From contig JAESUC010000129.1 in the NCBI GenBank assembly GCA_016763285.1, positions 1 through 34,793 of the forward strand: a stretch of 34,793 nt of DNA. Reading direction: 5' to 3'. Shown one piece after another: positions 6,607-14,955 of this stretch; positions within the stretch are counted from its first letter, which is position 1, and each line of letters begins with the position of its first letter. The position numbers and the translations under genes are program-made. The notes under the pieces are model-generated. The model saw only the letters and a program-made list of their open reading frames with translations, had not been told where the DNA came from and did not search any database. This DNA is from Pseudomonas sp. (GTDB lineage Bacteria > Pseudomonadota > Gammaproteobacteria > Pseudomonadales > Pseudomonadaceae).

Positions 6607-7296
6607 TCAGTTTTCCAGGGCCGAGAGTAACGCCGGCGAAAGCGCTGTAGCGCCAAAAACGCCGCCCTGCATGTGCACCATGTTGACGGCGGCCTGGTGG
6701 TTGGCCGGGTCGGTGGCGGCGCAGCAGTCCTCCAGTAACAGGCATTCAAATCCCCGATCGTTGGCCTCGCGCATGGTGGTATGCACGCACACATCCGTGG
6801 TGATGCCAGTGAGGATCAGATTCTGGATATGCCGTGAGTGGAGTATCAGCTCCAGGTCCGTGGCGCAGAACGAGCCTTTGCCGGGCTTGTCTATGACGGG
6901 CTCTCCGGGCAAAGGGGCGAGCTCGGGGATGATCTCCCAGCCGGGTTCGCCGCGTACCAGTACGCGTCCACAGGGGCCCGGGTCGCCGATGCCGGCCCCG
7001 ATTTGCTGGGAGCGCCAGCGCTTGTTGGCGGGCAGATCGGACAGGTCCGGGCGATGCCCCTCGCGGGTGTGGATGATCATGAAACCCTGGCGGCGCAGTG
7101 CCGCCAGCAGCGTCTGCAAAGGCGCTATGGGGGCCCGGGTCAGGGTTATGTCGTACCCCATGCTGTCCACGTAGCCGCCTGCACCGCAAAAGTCCGTCTG
7201 CATGTCGATCACGATCAGGGCGGTATTGTCCGGGCGCAAGTCGCCATTCCAGGGCCACGGATAAGGGGTGCTTTCCATATGCCGGGTCTGGCTCAT
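6607..7296 (-). CDS. biuH: Isochorismatase-fold amidohydrolase, biuret amidohydrolase (BiuH)-like
   Basis: A 230-residue cysteine hydrolase that most likely converts biuret to allophanate plus ammonia. It opens [20 protein letters not shown], closely matching my memory of the Rhizobium BiuH. The catalytic triad is visible as Asp31 (IDMQTDF), Lys137 ([10 protein letters not shown]) and Cys170 ([11 protein letters not shown]). Each lies five residues before the published BiuH triad (36/142/175), and Gln210 (MVHMQGG) corresponds to its Gln215. The conserved [20 protein letters not shown] segment is also BiuH-like. ATG 7296 overlaps the permease stop in an ATGA and has GGAGAG upstream; a longer upstream reading is shadow. 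Related enzymes include RutB and N-carbamoylsarcosine amidase, but the match here is much closer to BiuH. Substrate is inferred. Confidence 0.82.
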   Translation of the reverse strand: MSQTRHMESTPYPWPWNGDLRPDNTALIVIDMQTDFCGAGGYVDSMGYDITLTRAPIAPLQTLLAALRRQGFMIIHTREGHRPDLSDLPANKRWRSQQIGAGIGDPGPCGRVLVRGEPGWEIIPELAPLPGEPVIDKPGKGSFCATDLELILHSRHIQNLILTGITTDVCVHTTMREANDRGFECLLLEDCCAATDPANHQAAVNMVHMQGGVFGATALSPALLSALEN

Positions 7297-8879
7297 GGTT
7301 GGCTCTCCATGGCAATGGCGGGCGCAGGCTCTTCCACGCGGCCGGTCGTGCTCACGGCCAGGTAGTGGCAACCAGCCAGAAAGCCCGATACCAGCAGGTA
7401 GGCCAGAGCGACTTCAGGCGTCACGCCGAAGCCGTCGCCTATGCCCACGGCTGCCCCGTGCATGAAGCCGAAGTAGGTCAGCACCGAGCCGGCCAGGGCA
7501 AATGCCGCCGCCGAAATAAAGCGTCTCTCGATGGTAAATACGGTGATGGCGGCCAGCACCAGGCCACTCAGAATGGCGCCGTTGCCGAGCAAGGCCAGGC
7601 CGTCATAGAGCACTCCCTGGGTGGCCATGGCCGAGGCGCCGACGGTTGCGGCATTGGTACCGGCCGCCCCCAGGGCACCATCTATGAGCACCTTGGCCCA
7701 GGCAGCCAGGTGCGGCACCAGCCCGATCATGATCGCCGGGGCGTGGCTCGAGGGTGTGGACTGGAAAGCCTGGGCCCCGATCAGCATGCCGACGTAGAGC
7801 AGAATGGGTGCGATGGCGACCACCGGAATGGTGTCCATCAGCAGGGATATGATGCCCAGCCAGGAGAACAGCAGGACGGCCACGCCGGTGGCCGCCGAGT
7901 AACCAATGCGCCCGCCGATCTCTTTCCAGCCGGGATGGCCTATGTACACGGCGTTGGCGAAGCAACTACCGAACAGGGTGCCGACCAGGCTGATCACACC
8001 TTCGGCAGCGATGGCTTCCCGGGTGCTGTAGGAGTCGCCAGCGGCCTCGGCACTCTCCACGTTGTCGAGGGCCTCTACCAGGTCGTAGACGCCGAAGGGG
8101 ATTGCCGTTACCAGAATGAATCCGAGGAACTCGAAACCGGAGAACACATGGTCGAAGCTGGGTATGGGTATTGAAAACCCGATATTGCCCAGGGATGTGC
8201 TCAGCTTGTCTACGCTCATGCCGGTATCCAGCCCCAGCGCGGCGCCGCCCCAGGCCAGCGCGGCACCCACGCCGATAGCGACCAGGCCGGCGGGCAGGCC
8301 GCGTGGGTAGCGCACCCCACCAAACCAGCTGACCATGATGATCGCAAAACACACCAGGCCGATGACCGGGGAGAGATAGATTTCCATGGCCGGGCGCATG
8401 GCGATAAAGGCAATGGATACCCCTGCCAGGGTACCCAGCAGTGCCGCTCGCGGCGTGATCCGGCGGATCAGCGGGGCAACGAAACTGCCACCGATCAGGA
8501 TGAATCCCTGGATGAAAACCCACGCCAGACCGGCCTCCCAGGCTTTGACCGGATCCCCGGTCATGCCAAGCACCGGCAGCATGATGACAAAGACCACGAT
8601 AAACATGTGCGGCACGCTGGGTCCCGAGGGCAGGGCGCACACATCCGTACGTCCGGTTTTCCGAGCCAGCTTCCAGGCCATCCAGGCGTAGTACATGTTG
8701 CCGAGAAACAGCATGCCGCCCACAGCGGGAAGGATCCGACCAAAGGTGATTTCGTCCGGCATGCCGAGAACGAACTTGAGCAAGCCGGTAAGTACCAGCA
8801 GGTTGACCAGCACATTGGTACCCAGGCCGAAAAGCCCGTTCCAGTCGCCGGTTGTCCAGAGTTTGACGTGTGTGTTCAT
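7293..8879 (-). CDS. NCS2/AzgA-like permease, probable ureide or purine-type transporter
   Basis: A 528-residue inner-membrane transporter with about 12-14 hydrophobic segments. Family features are an N-terminal [20 protein letters not shown], a conserved [15 protein letters not shown] stretch, and a second half with [16 protein letters not shown]. AzgA-type NCS2 carriers take up purines and related bases with protons. Located between two ureide-hydrolase-like enzymes and coupled by ATGA to the second, it probably imports their substrate, such as triuret, biuret or an oxidised purine. I use ATG 8879, with GAGG eight bases upstream; an ATG at 8900 would add seven residues. It is 51 bp downstream of the TrtA-like gene. 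Confidence 0.82.
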   Translation of the reverse strand: MNTHVKLWTTGDWNGLFGLGTNVLVNLLVLTGLLKFVLGMPDEITFGRILPAVGGMLFLGNMYYAWMAWKLARKTGRTDVCALPSGPSVPHMFIVVFVIMLPVLGMTGDPVKAWEAGLAWVFIQGFILIGGSFVAPLIRRITPRAALLGTLAGVSIAFIAMRPAMEIYLSPVIGLVCFAIIMVSWFGGVRYPRGLPAGLVAIGVGAALAWGGAALGLDTGMSVDKLSTSLGNIGFSIPIPSFDHVFSGFEFLGFILVTAIPFGVYDLVEALDNVESAEAAGDSYSTREAIAAEGVISLVGTLFGSCFANAVYIGHPGWKEIGGRIGYSAATGVAVLLFSWLGIISLLMDTIPVVAIAPILLYVGMLIGAQAFQSTPSSHAPAIMIGLVPHLAAWAKVLIDGALGAAGTNAATVGASAMATQGVLYDGLALLGNGAILSGLVLAAITVFTIERRFISAAAFALAGSVLTYFGFMHGAAVGIGDGFGVTPEVALAYLLVSGFLAGCHYLAVSTTGRVEEPAPAIAMESQP

Positions 8880-8930
8880 GCTGTTTGCCTCATGTTCCAC
8901 CCCTGACAGGGGGTGCCAAAGGTGAGCCTG

Positions 8931-9617
8931 CTATCGGGAAGCGAGCAGTGCGGTGACCGCATCCGCGTCGCTTACCCAGCCGAAAATGCCGTTCTGAGCG
9001 CAGATCATCTGTAAACCGATACTGTGAAATTCGGGAAAATAGGATGCGCAGCAGTCTGCAAGTGCCACGCAACGGTAGCCGCGGTCGTTGCCCTCACGGA
9101 CAGTGGTATGCACGCAGACCTCCGTGGTAACGCCGCACACCAGCAGCGTGTCGATGCGCCGCGTGGTGAGCACCATTTCCAGATCGGTCTGGTAGAACGC
9201 GCCCTTGCCGGGTTTGTCGATGACAACTTCCCCGGGCAGGGGCGCCAGTTCGGGAATGATGTCGTGCCCCGGTTCGCCGCGAATCAGGATTCGCCCCATG
9301 GGGCCCGCCGCGCCGATACGGGTGGCGGGACCACCACGCATGACCTTGTGCGGATGGGCGTCGGCCATATCGGCGCGGTGCCCCTCGCGGGTATGGATGA
9401 CGACAACTCCGGCACTGCGTGCTGCGGCCAGTACCCGCTGGCAGGGTTCCACCGCGTTGCGCAGTAGCGAGACATCGTTGCCGAGACTGCTGCCGAAGCC
9501 GCCGGGCTCGAGAAAGTCCCGCTGCATATCGATGATCAGCAAGGCGCTGCGCTCCAGTTCCAGCGGGAGCGGTGCCGGTTGCGCGGCGAGCAGCATATTG
9601 TGGTCGGTCATGGTCAT
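8931..9617 (-). CDS. Isochorismatase-fold amidohydrolase, triuret hydrolase (TrtA)-like
   Basis: A 228-residue cysteine hydrolase paralogous to the BiuH-like protein downstream. The triad is Asp30 (IIDMQRDF), Lys135 ([10 protein letters not shown]) and Cys168 (GVTTEVCVHTT). It shares the HTREGHRADM and [18 protein letters not shown] segments with the paralogue but differs in QRDFLEPGGFG, TTEVC and the CASYFPEFH segment. Those differences recall the triuret hydrolase TrtA described in Herbaspirillum. TrtA hydrolyses triuret to carboxybiuret, which decarboxylates to biuret, the substrate of BiuH, so a two-enzyme chain fits. ATG 9617 is chosen because GAAAGGA lies just upstream; 9611 is a second choice. 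It begins 20 bp after the Tsx-like gene. Other ureides are possible substrates. Confidence 0.72.
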   Translation of the reverse strand: MTMTDHNMLLAAQPAPLPLELERSALLIIDMQRDFLEPGGFGSSLGNDVSLLRNAVEPCQRVLAAARSAGVVVIHTREGHRADMADAHPHKVMRGGPATRIGAAGPMGRILIRGEPGHDIIPELAPLPGEVVIDKPGKGAFYQTDLEMVLTTRRIDTLLVCGVTTEVCVHTTVREGNDRGYRCVALADCCASYFPEFHSIGLQMICAQNGIFGWVSDADAVTALLASR

Positions 9618-9637
9618 AGGGTCCTTTCGCCTGGTTG

Positions 9638-10453
9638 CTACCAGATCCACTTCAGCATGGCCTGGGGGACATCCTCATCAATGCCGTCGAGGCCGAACTT
9701 GTTGCGCCAGATCTGGTATTCCACGCCCGCCTGCAGGGTGCCCGGCGAGCCCCAGAACTTGCCCACATCAAGCAACAGGCGGGGCGCAGTGAGCAGGTTG
9801 TCCTCTGCGTGATTCATGCCATAGGCATAATCGAGGAAGCCTTCGAAGGCGAACGACAGATCACCGACAGCAAAGGGGCGCAACCACACCAGGGTGAGCT
9901 GCTCACCGCGATCCTTGCCCGGCCCGATTTCGTTGCGAATGTAGTAGTTGATCTGGAAAACCGGGGTCCCCGGCAGGTCCAGGTCAACCGCCAGGCCATA
10001 GAGATAGTTGTGGAAGCCATCGCCGATTTCAGCGGTGGTGGTGATCAGTACATCCTTGACGACCCCCAGGCTCAGCTCCCTGCCACTGATCTTGCCCAGG
10101 CTCAGCCGAGGCGACAGCTCGCCGTAAAAGCTGGTTTTGGTCTCGTCGTCGGAGCGGTCGGGGTTGGTTATATCGACAAAGAAGAAGTTGTCTCCGTACT
10201 TCCAGCCATTGACGTGCTCAAGGGTAATGATGGAGCGGGTGTCGTCCCGGGAATCCAGCCTGCCGGCGCCAGCATCGAAGAAGATCGACTGATGGCTGGT
10301 GCCGTAAAGGTACTGAACATTGGTGGAGCTCCACTCGGCGGCCCCGGCGCTGACGTCAGTGGCCAGGGCCAGCGCGCCGCACAGGCCGAGTATCCGGTAG
10401 GCGATGTTGCGGCTGTTTTTTTTCGCCGCTGTGCTCAGATCGGTCTGGTCCAT
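9638..10453 (-). CDS. Tsx/OmpK-family outer-membrane channel
   Basis: A 271-residue beta-barrel precursor. A basic N-terminus and hydrophobic stretch (ILGLCGALALATDVSAGAAE) form a signal peptide, with cleavage likely after SAGA. The mature part opens EWSSTNVQYLYGTSH, a Tsx/OmpK hallmark. It continues with amphipathic strands such as YGDNFFFVDITN and ends LKWIW, with a terminal aromatic as required for BAM assembly. Tsx channels pass nucleosides; relatives occur in loci for nucleobase-like compounds. It is the first gene of the operon, with a strong AGGAGG ribosome-binding site, and would bring the ureide across the outer membrane. The GTTGTATACAAC palindrome lies 31 bp upstream of its ATG. 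Confidence 0.85.
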   Translation of the reverse strand: MDQTDLSTAAKKNSRNIAYRILGLCGALALATDVSAGAAEWSSTNVQYLYGTSHQSIFFDAGAGRLDSRDDTRSIITLEHVNGWKYGDNFFFVDITNPDRSDDETKTSFYGELSPRLSLGKISGRELSLGVVKDVLITTTAEIGDGFHNYLYGLAVDLDLPGTPVFQINYYIRNEIGPGKDRGEQLTLVWLRPFAVGDLSFAFEGFLDYAYGMNHAEDNLLTAPRLLLDVGKFWGSPGTLQAGVEYQIWRNKFGLDGIDEDVPQAMLKWIW

Positions 10454-10859
10454 ATTTCAATCCCTCCTGATGATAAACACATTGTTGTATACAACGCGAA
10501 GCAGAAAACATGCCAGAGTCGCCAGGCATCCATTTCCTGGAGCAATAACAGGGATTTAGGTTGAGCAGCCCAGTGGCGGCAGGCTGCGGAGAGCGGGGCG
10601 GAGCGTACGATAACGGTGCGTTTATGCTTTTTTGCCTTGTTATGGCGCAGCTGGCCGGGGGAGGATCTGCCAGTTGGCAGGAGACGCGCGTCTGGGCGGA
10701 GGCTAGAATGGTTTGCGGTACGGGCGGGACCAGGACGCCCGAGTAAAGTCGGTGCTTTTCTTGCAGTCGATTGTTACTGTCGATACACAATCATGCGGCG
10801 CTGGGGGTGAATGGCAGTGATCAATAATGAGCAGCTTGTGACCGGGAGGCGACGCTGAG
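10454..10859. promoter_or_regulatory. Divergent control region between the ureide operon and its GntR gene
   Basis: Four hundred bases without a credible gene. On the minus strand a weak promoter can be drawn with TGGCAT (complement of 10512-10517) and TATACA, 18 bp apart, the second lying inside the GTTGTATACAAC palindrome. On the plus strand TTGCAG (10761-10766) and TACACA (10784-10789) are 17 bp apart. An imperfect inverted repeat GATTGT (10769-10774) / ACAATC (10787-10792) lies there and resembles half of the palindrome. The region from 10500 to 10750 shows nothing I can name. Confidence 0.45.
10484..10495. promoter_or_regulatory. Putative operator, perfect 12-bp palindrome
   Basis: GTTGTATACAAC is fully self-complementary. 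It sits between the Tsx-like start and the divergent GntR gene. FCD-type GntR regulators commonly bind short palindromes with a TATA-like centre (TTGTATACAA style), so the neighbouring regulator is the obvious ligand. Overlap with a -10-like TATACA suggests repression. Binding is inferred. Confidence 0.6.
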
Positions 10860-11537
10860 ATGGCGTTGAAAACGTCGCCGCTGGACATCTACCAGTCGCT
10901 GAAAAACATGATTACCGCCCTGGAGATAGCCCCCGGGTCGCGCGTAACCGAGTCTCAGCTCGCGAATTACTTCCATGTCAGCCGTACACCCATTCGCGCC
11001 GCGCTTCAGCGTCTGGAGAGCGAGGGCCTGCTGCAGGTAATGCCGAAGCAGGGCTGCTTCATCCGCAATATCGATATTCTTCAGATCAGCCATTATTACG
11101 ATGTCAGGGTGGCGCTGGAAAACCTCGTGCTGGAAGAGGTGTCCCGGTTGCAGGACCAGAGCGCCCTGCGGGCGCTTGCCGAGCTCTGGCGTCCGGACCT
11201 TCAGACCTTCGGAGTCGAACTGACAGATGATCTGAAAGAGGCCGAGGAGCGCTTCCACACCGATCTGGCCAGGCTCTCGGGTAACAAGGCCCTGCTCGGC
11301 TACATCGAAGACATCAATGCGCATATCCACGTCGTGCGCCGCCTGGGCTGGCCGGATTCGAAAAGCATCATCGATACCTACGTCGAGCACCACCTGATCT
11401 GCGAATTACTGTTGGCTCGCGACCTTGCCGGCGCCCAGTCGGAGATGACCAACCATATTCGCAAGAGCCAGGATGGCGCCAATCGGGTCACCCTGAAACA
11501 GCTCTACGCCAACCCCCGGACCATCAAGTTCGAGTAG
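10860..11537 (+). CDS. GntR-family regulator, FCD subfamily, of the ureide operon
   Basis: A 225-residue transcription factor. The N-terminal winged helix shows LEIAPGSRVTESQLANYFHV, SRTPIRAALQRLESEGLLQV and PKQGCFIRNI, standard for GntR. The C-terminal all-helical FCD domain carries the expected metal-ligand positions in ERFHTDLARLSGN, HIHVVRR and TNHIRKSQ, so a metal plus a small acid or ureide ligand is likely. A GGGAGG ribosome-binding site precedes the ATG. It is transcribed away from the five-gene operon and probably controls it, and itself, through the palindrome at 10484-10495. Whether it represses or activates is not visible; most family members repress and are released by a pathway compound. 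Confidence 0.9.
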   Translation: MALKTSPLDIYQSLKNMITALEIAPGSRVTESQLANYFHVSRTPIRAALQRLESEGLLQVMPKQGCFIRNIDILQISHYYDVRVALENLVLEEVSRLQDQSALRALAELWRPDLQTFGVELTDDLKEAEERFHTDLARLSGNKALLGYIEDINAHIHVVRRLGWPDSKSIIDTYVEHHLICELLLARDLAGAQSEMTNHIRKSQDGANRVTLKQLYANPRTIKFE

Positions 11538-11845
11538 GGACGCAGGCGAGTCTGGCTGCGCGGCGGCCGCCCCATCAGACAGCTTTTGTGTAACAAGCCG
11601 AGCGCCATCGGTCCGCAGGGTTGATACTGGGGCCTGAGCGGTGTCAGGCGCTGAGCAGCCAACGTATCCCCTTCGAGCAAATGGTGGCAAGATGGTGGCG
11701 TGCGTCTGGTCCTGACGAGCCTGATCCGTGCAGCGTCATGCACATTAATCGCATTGAACCGCGAGGCTGCCCAGGCGAAGCTTCGGAACAAGAACAACAA
11801 CTATCGGAGCCACGTTGCTCCGCCAGGTCTCACCCGGGGCAGCCG
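11538..11845. other. Intergenic region before the PAS-GGDEF-EAL gene
   Basis: Three hundred bases with no convincing gene. GTCTG/CAGAC arms around a GC-rich palindrome, followed by CTTTT (about 11551-11588), could be a weak terminator for the regulator. A hairpin GCCTGA (11633-11638) / TCAGGC (11645-11650) has no T run. The downstream frame is open from 11621, but that part has no ribosome-binding site and does not look like protein. No clear promoter seen. Confidence 0.4.
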
Positions 11846-13609
11846 ATGAGCACGCCAGATCCTTTCCTTGTCGATGATTTTCCCGTGGGCTGCCTGGTTT
11901 CGCATTCCAAGCGAACAATTGTCTTCAGCAATCGCTTTTTCGAATCCCGCTTTGGATACTCCCGGCAGGCTCTTGTTGGTACCGATCTGTTCGCATTGTT
12001 GAGCAAGGCATCGCAGATCATGTTCGACAGCTATCTGATGCCCCTGCTGATCCGCGAGGGATGCTGCGAGGAGGTGCGAGTGAGCCTGGTTGCGGCCTCC
12101 GGACAGGAAATGCCCGTGGTGGTCAGTGCGGTTCGTGACCCGCTGGATGCCGAGCGGATCTTCTGGACCTTCGGCAGTGCCGTGCGTTCAGAGCAGCTGT
12201 TTACGGAACTGACCGAAGCCAGAAAGCTGCTGCAGCAGAAGGTGACCCAGCTCAACACCCTGTCCGATACCGACCAGTTGACTGGCCTGCCGAATCGCGC
12301 AGCCCTGTCGCGTCATCTCGGCGACAAACTGGCCCGTGACACCGGCGATGATCTGGCTTTTACCCTGGCTTTCCTCGATCTTGATGGCTTCAAGCAGGTC
12401 AACGACCACTATGGCCATCATATGGGTGACCGCTTGCTTGGCATGGTGGCCAGACGGATGACGAATAACCTGCGAAGTGATGATCTGGTGGCACGCTTTG
12501 GGGGCGATGAATTCGTGATTCTCCTGAGCGGCAACGCCGACCCCTGCCGGGCGGAGGATTCGCTCAACCGGCTGCTGCGAGAGATCTCGGAGCCCTATGA
12601 AGTGGACGCGGTGACTCTGCAGATTTCCGCCAGTGTCGGCGTGACGCTGTATCCGCAGGCCGAGGCGGTGGAACCCGACCAGCTTATCCGGCAGGCCGAT
12701 CAGGCGATGTATCAGGCCAAGCTCGCGGGGCGCAACCAGCTGTGCATGTTTTGCGTGGATAACGAAAAATATCAGAAAGACAGGCATTCGGAGCTGTCGG
12801 CGATCCGGGCAGCGATGGCTGCTGGGCAGTTCGAGCTCTACTATCAGCCCAAGGTGAACATGCGCACCGGCGCAGTTCAGGGCGTCGAAGCCCTGCTGCG
12901 CTGGAACCATCCTGAGAAGGGTCTGTTGGCACCGGCAGCCTTCCTGCCCGTGCTGAACAGGACAGCAGCTGGCCTCGACATGGGCCGCTGGGTGATCGAA
13001 ACGGCCCTGGGCCAGTTGCAGGGCTGGCTTCTGCAGGGCCTGGATCTGCATGTCAGCGTCAATATCGCCGGAGAGCATTTGCAGCACCCGGATTTTCTGA
13101 ATGATTTGAAGCAGATTCTCGCTGGTTATCCGGGTCTGCCGATACAGCGGCTGGAATTCGAGGTGCTCGAGACCAGTACCATCGAGGACATACAGCACGT
13201 CGCCTCGGTGCTCACCACCTGCAGGATGATGGGGATCCGGGTCTCCCTCGACGACTTTGGAACCGGCTATTCGACCCTCGGTCACCTGCGTGATCTGGCC
13301 GTGGATGTGCTCAAGATTGATCGCAGCTTCGTCAAGGACATGCTCACCAGCGCGGGCGATCTGGCGATCCTCAGGGGCGTCATCGGCTTTGCCCAGGCCT
13401 TTGAATGTGACGTAATCGCCGAGGGGGTCGAAACCCTGCAGCAAGGTCAGCTGCTGCTTGAGCTCGGCTGTGAATGGGGACAGGGCTTTTTTATCGCCCG
13501 GCCGATGCCGGCTGCGGAACTGCCTGGCTGGGTCGCCCGCTGGATAGCGCAAGAATATAACGACACCTTCGGCGCGCCGGTTGCCGACCTGATAGTGACA
13601 CAGGGGTAG
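11846..13609 (+). CDS. PAS-GGDEF-EAL protein, c-di-GMP cyclase/phosphodiesterase
   Basis: A 587-residue cytoplasmic enzyme for cyclic-di-GMP turnover. A PAS domain fills about residues 5-115 (PVGCLVSHSKRTIVFSNRFF, MPLLIREGCCEEVRVSLVAA), a type seen in RsbP-like sensors. A short coiled coil (about 115-145) leads to the GGDEF domain with intact RFGGDEFVIL and an RxxD inhibitory site (RSDD) five residues before it. The EAL domain follows with GVEALLRWNHP, the catalytic-site motifs SLDDFGTGYSTL and DVLKIDRSFVKDM, and IAEGVET. Both domains therefore look active. No membrane segments. I start at ATG 11846, because the PAS fold begins there; the ribosome-binding site is weak and the frame is open upstream. 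An RsbQ-like hydrolase starts 5 bp after the stop. Confidence 0.88.
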   Translation: MSTPDPFLVDDFPVGCLVSHSKRTIVFSNRFFESRFGYSRQALVGTDLFALLSKASQIMFDSYLMPLLIREGCCEEVRVSLVAASGQEMPVVVSAVRDPLDAERIFWTFGSAVRSEQLFTELTEARKLLQQKVTQLNTLSDTDQLTGLPNRAALSRHLGDKLARDTGDDLAFTLAFLDLDGFKQVNDHYGHHMGDRLLGMVARRMTNNLRSDDLVARFGGDEFVILLSGNADPCRAEDSLNRLLREISEPYEVDAVTLQISASVGVTLYPQAEAVEPDQLIRQADQAMYQAKLAGRNQLCMFCVDNEKYQKDRHSELSAIRAAMAAGQFELYYQPKVNMRTGAVQGVEALLRWNHPEKGLLAPAAFLPVLNRTAAGLDMGRWVIETALGQLQGWLLQGLDLHVSVNIAGEHLQHPDFLNDLKQILAGYPGLPIQRLEFEVLETSTIEDIQHVASVLTTCRMMGIRVSLDDFGTGYSTLGHLRDLAVDVLKIDRSFVKDMLTSAGDLAILRGVIGFAQAFECDVIAEGVETLQQGQLLLELGCEWGQGFFIARPMPAAELPGWVARWIAQEYNDTFGAPVADLIVTQG

Positions 13610-13614
13610 TACCG

Positions 13615-14424
13615 ATGCTCGACAGAGAAAGAATACGCATCCGCAATAACGTCAACATGATCGGCTCGGGCCCGCAGACCCTGATGCTCGCCCACGGTTT
13701 TGGCTGCGACCAGAATATGTGGAAGTACCTGACGCCTGCTCTGCGGCAAAAGTACACACTGGTGCTGTTTGACTACGTCGGTTCCGGTCGCTCGCAACTG
13801 GCCGATTTCAGCGAGCGGCGGTACTGCACCCTTGAGGGCTATGCGCTGGATGTCATGGAGATCTGCGAGGCTTTCGACCTGCGGGAGGTGCATCTGATCG
13901 GTCATTCCGTAAGTTGCACCATCGGCTTGCTGGCGGCCATCGCCCGGCCTGAATACTTCGCCAGTCTGGTGATGATCTGCCCCTCACCCTGTTTCCTGAA
14001 TGTTCCCCCGGACTATCATGGCGGCTTCGAGCAGGCCGATCTGGAGGAACTGATCGACCTGATGGACCGCAACTACATGGGCTGGGCCAGTTACCTCGCG
14101 CCCCTGGCCATGGGCACCGAAAGTTCCGAGCTGCTGGTCGGAGAGCTGTCGGACAGCTTCTGTTCCACCGATCCGGTGGTGGCCAAGAGTTTCGCCCGGG
14201 CCACCTTCTTCTCGGACTATCGCCATCTGCTCCCCGAGGCCACGCATCCGACGCTGATCCTGCAGAGCCAGGTCGACAGCCTGGCCAATGAGGACGTTGG
14301 TCGCTACATCCACGCGCACATGCCCGACAGCACCCTGCGGATCCTGCCCAGCGAAGGGCATTGCATCCATATGACGCACCCCGACATGGTGCGCGAGCAG
14401 TTGACCTCCTGGCTTGAGGGCTAG
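13615..14424 (+). CDS. RsbQ-like alpha/beta hydrolase
   Basis: A 269-residue hydrolase very similar in motifs to Bacillus RsbQ and to the plant KAI2/D14 receptors. These include LAHGFGCDQNMW, VLFDYVGSGRSQL, the nucleophile elbow GHSVSC (Ser98), MICPSPCFLNVPPDYHGGFE, FCSTDPVVAKSFARATFFSD, the acid in LQSQVDSLAN (Asp near 219) and the His in GHCIHMTH (near 247). RsbQ is needed for its PAS-domain partner RsbP to respond to energy stress, perhaps by making or delivering a small ligand. Here the partner is the PAS-GGDEF-EAL protein whose stop is 5 bp upstream, so the two are surely co-transcribed. No signal peptide. The natural ligand is unknown. Confidence 0.9.
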   Translation: MLDRERIRIRNNVNMIGSGPQTLMLAHGFGCDQNMWKYLTPALRQKYTLVLFDYVGSGRSQLADFSERRYCTLEGYALDVMEICEAFDLREVHLIGHSVSCTIGLLAAIARPEYFASLVMICPSPCFLNVPPDYHGGFEQADLEELIDLMDRNYMGWASYLAPLAMGTESSELLVGELSDSFCSTDPVVAKSFARATFFSDYRHLLPEATHPTLILQSQVDSLANEDVGRYIHAHMPDSTLRILPSEGHCIHMTHPDMVREQLTSWLEG

Positions 14425-14434
14425 AGCGGGCAGC

Positions 14435-14836
14435 TCAGCTTGAAGGGCCCTCCAGCACCGCAAACAGGGTGTACTTTTCCCGGTCGATCTCGCCGCGAGT
14501 GCGGATGCCGAGCTGGCGCAATATGGGCAAGGGTGGGCACCAGCCCTGGATCGCATGTTGCAGCAGGAAGGGCAGTACCACGCCGGGCAGGATGAACCAC
14601 TTCGCGCTCCTCGTCAGACCCAGGGCCAGGCCGGTCAAGGCCAGGGTCGAGGCGTTCGCCTCCAGCACCCGTTCCACGTCCCACTCCCTGTCCAGCGCCT
14701 CGATCCGGCGCTGGATGACCTCCGGACTCATCTTGCTGTAACGGGCTATGTTGGCATCGGTCAGTTGATCGATCTTGCGGTTGAGGCGGTCACTGCTGGC
14801 TCGGCGGACCCGGTTCATGTTCGATACGCTGGTCAT
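14435..14836 (-). CDS. DUF2892 / YgaP-like small membrane protein
   Basis: A 133-residue protein. The first 60 residues are polar and helical (LNRKIDQLTDANIARYSKMS, VIQRRIEALDREWDVERVLE). A hydrophobic hairpin typical of DUF2892 follows: STLALTGLALGLTRSAKWFI and LPGVVLPFLLQHAIQGWCP, with the family's GWCP signature, then a polar tail. Related domains accompany rhodaneses and sulfur or envelope stress functions, but no partner is visible here. AGGAG nine bases before ATG 14836 fixes the start; the frame open further upstream is not coding. Its 3' end is 10 bp from the convergent hydrolase gene, and it is divergent from the CtaG-like fragment. Confidence 0.78.
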   Translation of the reverse strand: MTSVSNMNRVRRASSDRLNRKIDQLTDANIARYSKMSPEVIQRRIEALDREWDVERVLEANASTLALTGLALGLTRSAKWFILPGVVLPFLLQHAIQGWCPPLPILRQLGIRTRGEIDREKYTLFAVLEGPSS

Positions 14837-14955
14837 CGTCTTCTGCTCCTGAGTCGTAGGGGTGTGCAAGGCGCTTCCGGTGGGCGCGCCCTTCCTTGCT
14901 CGGAGGCTCCCGGCGCAAAAAAGTTGCACCAAATCGCCTGGCAAACGTCCCTGTG

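Noticed and set aside
7098..8174. Long plus-strand open frame opposite the NCS2 permease and BiuH-like genes
   Set aside because: Gly/His/Gln/Arg-rich translation typical of antisense GC-rich coding DNA; the minus-strand genes have family motifs.
11681..11702. ATGGTGGC repeated twice, considered as a sigma-54 promoter or operator
   Set aside because: Spacing and the lack of a GC box at -12 do not fit; only two short copies, probably chance.
11621..11845. N-terminal extension of the PAS-GGDEF-EAL frame
   Set aside because: The extra 75 codons have no ribosome-binding site, contain no domain sequence and precede the natural PAS start; ATG 11846 is preferred.
12188..13552. 454-codon open frame antisense to the GGDEF-EAL gene
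   Set aside because: No recognisable domain and it mirrors a motif-rich real gene; a high-GC antisense shadow.
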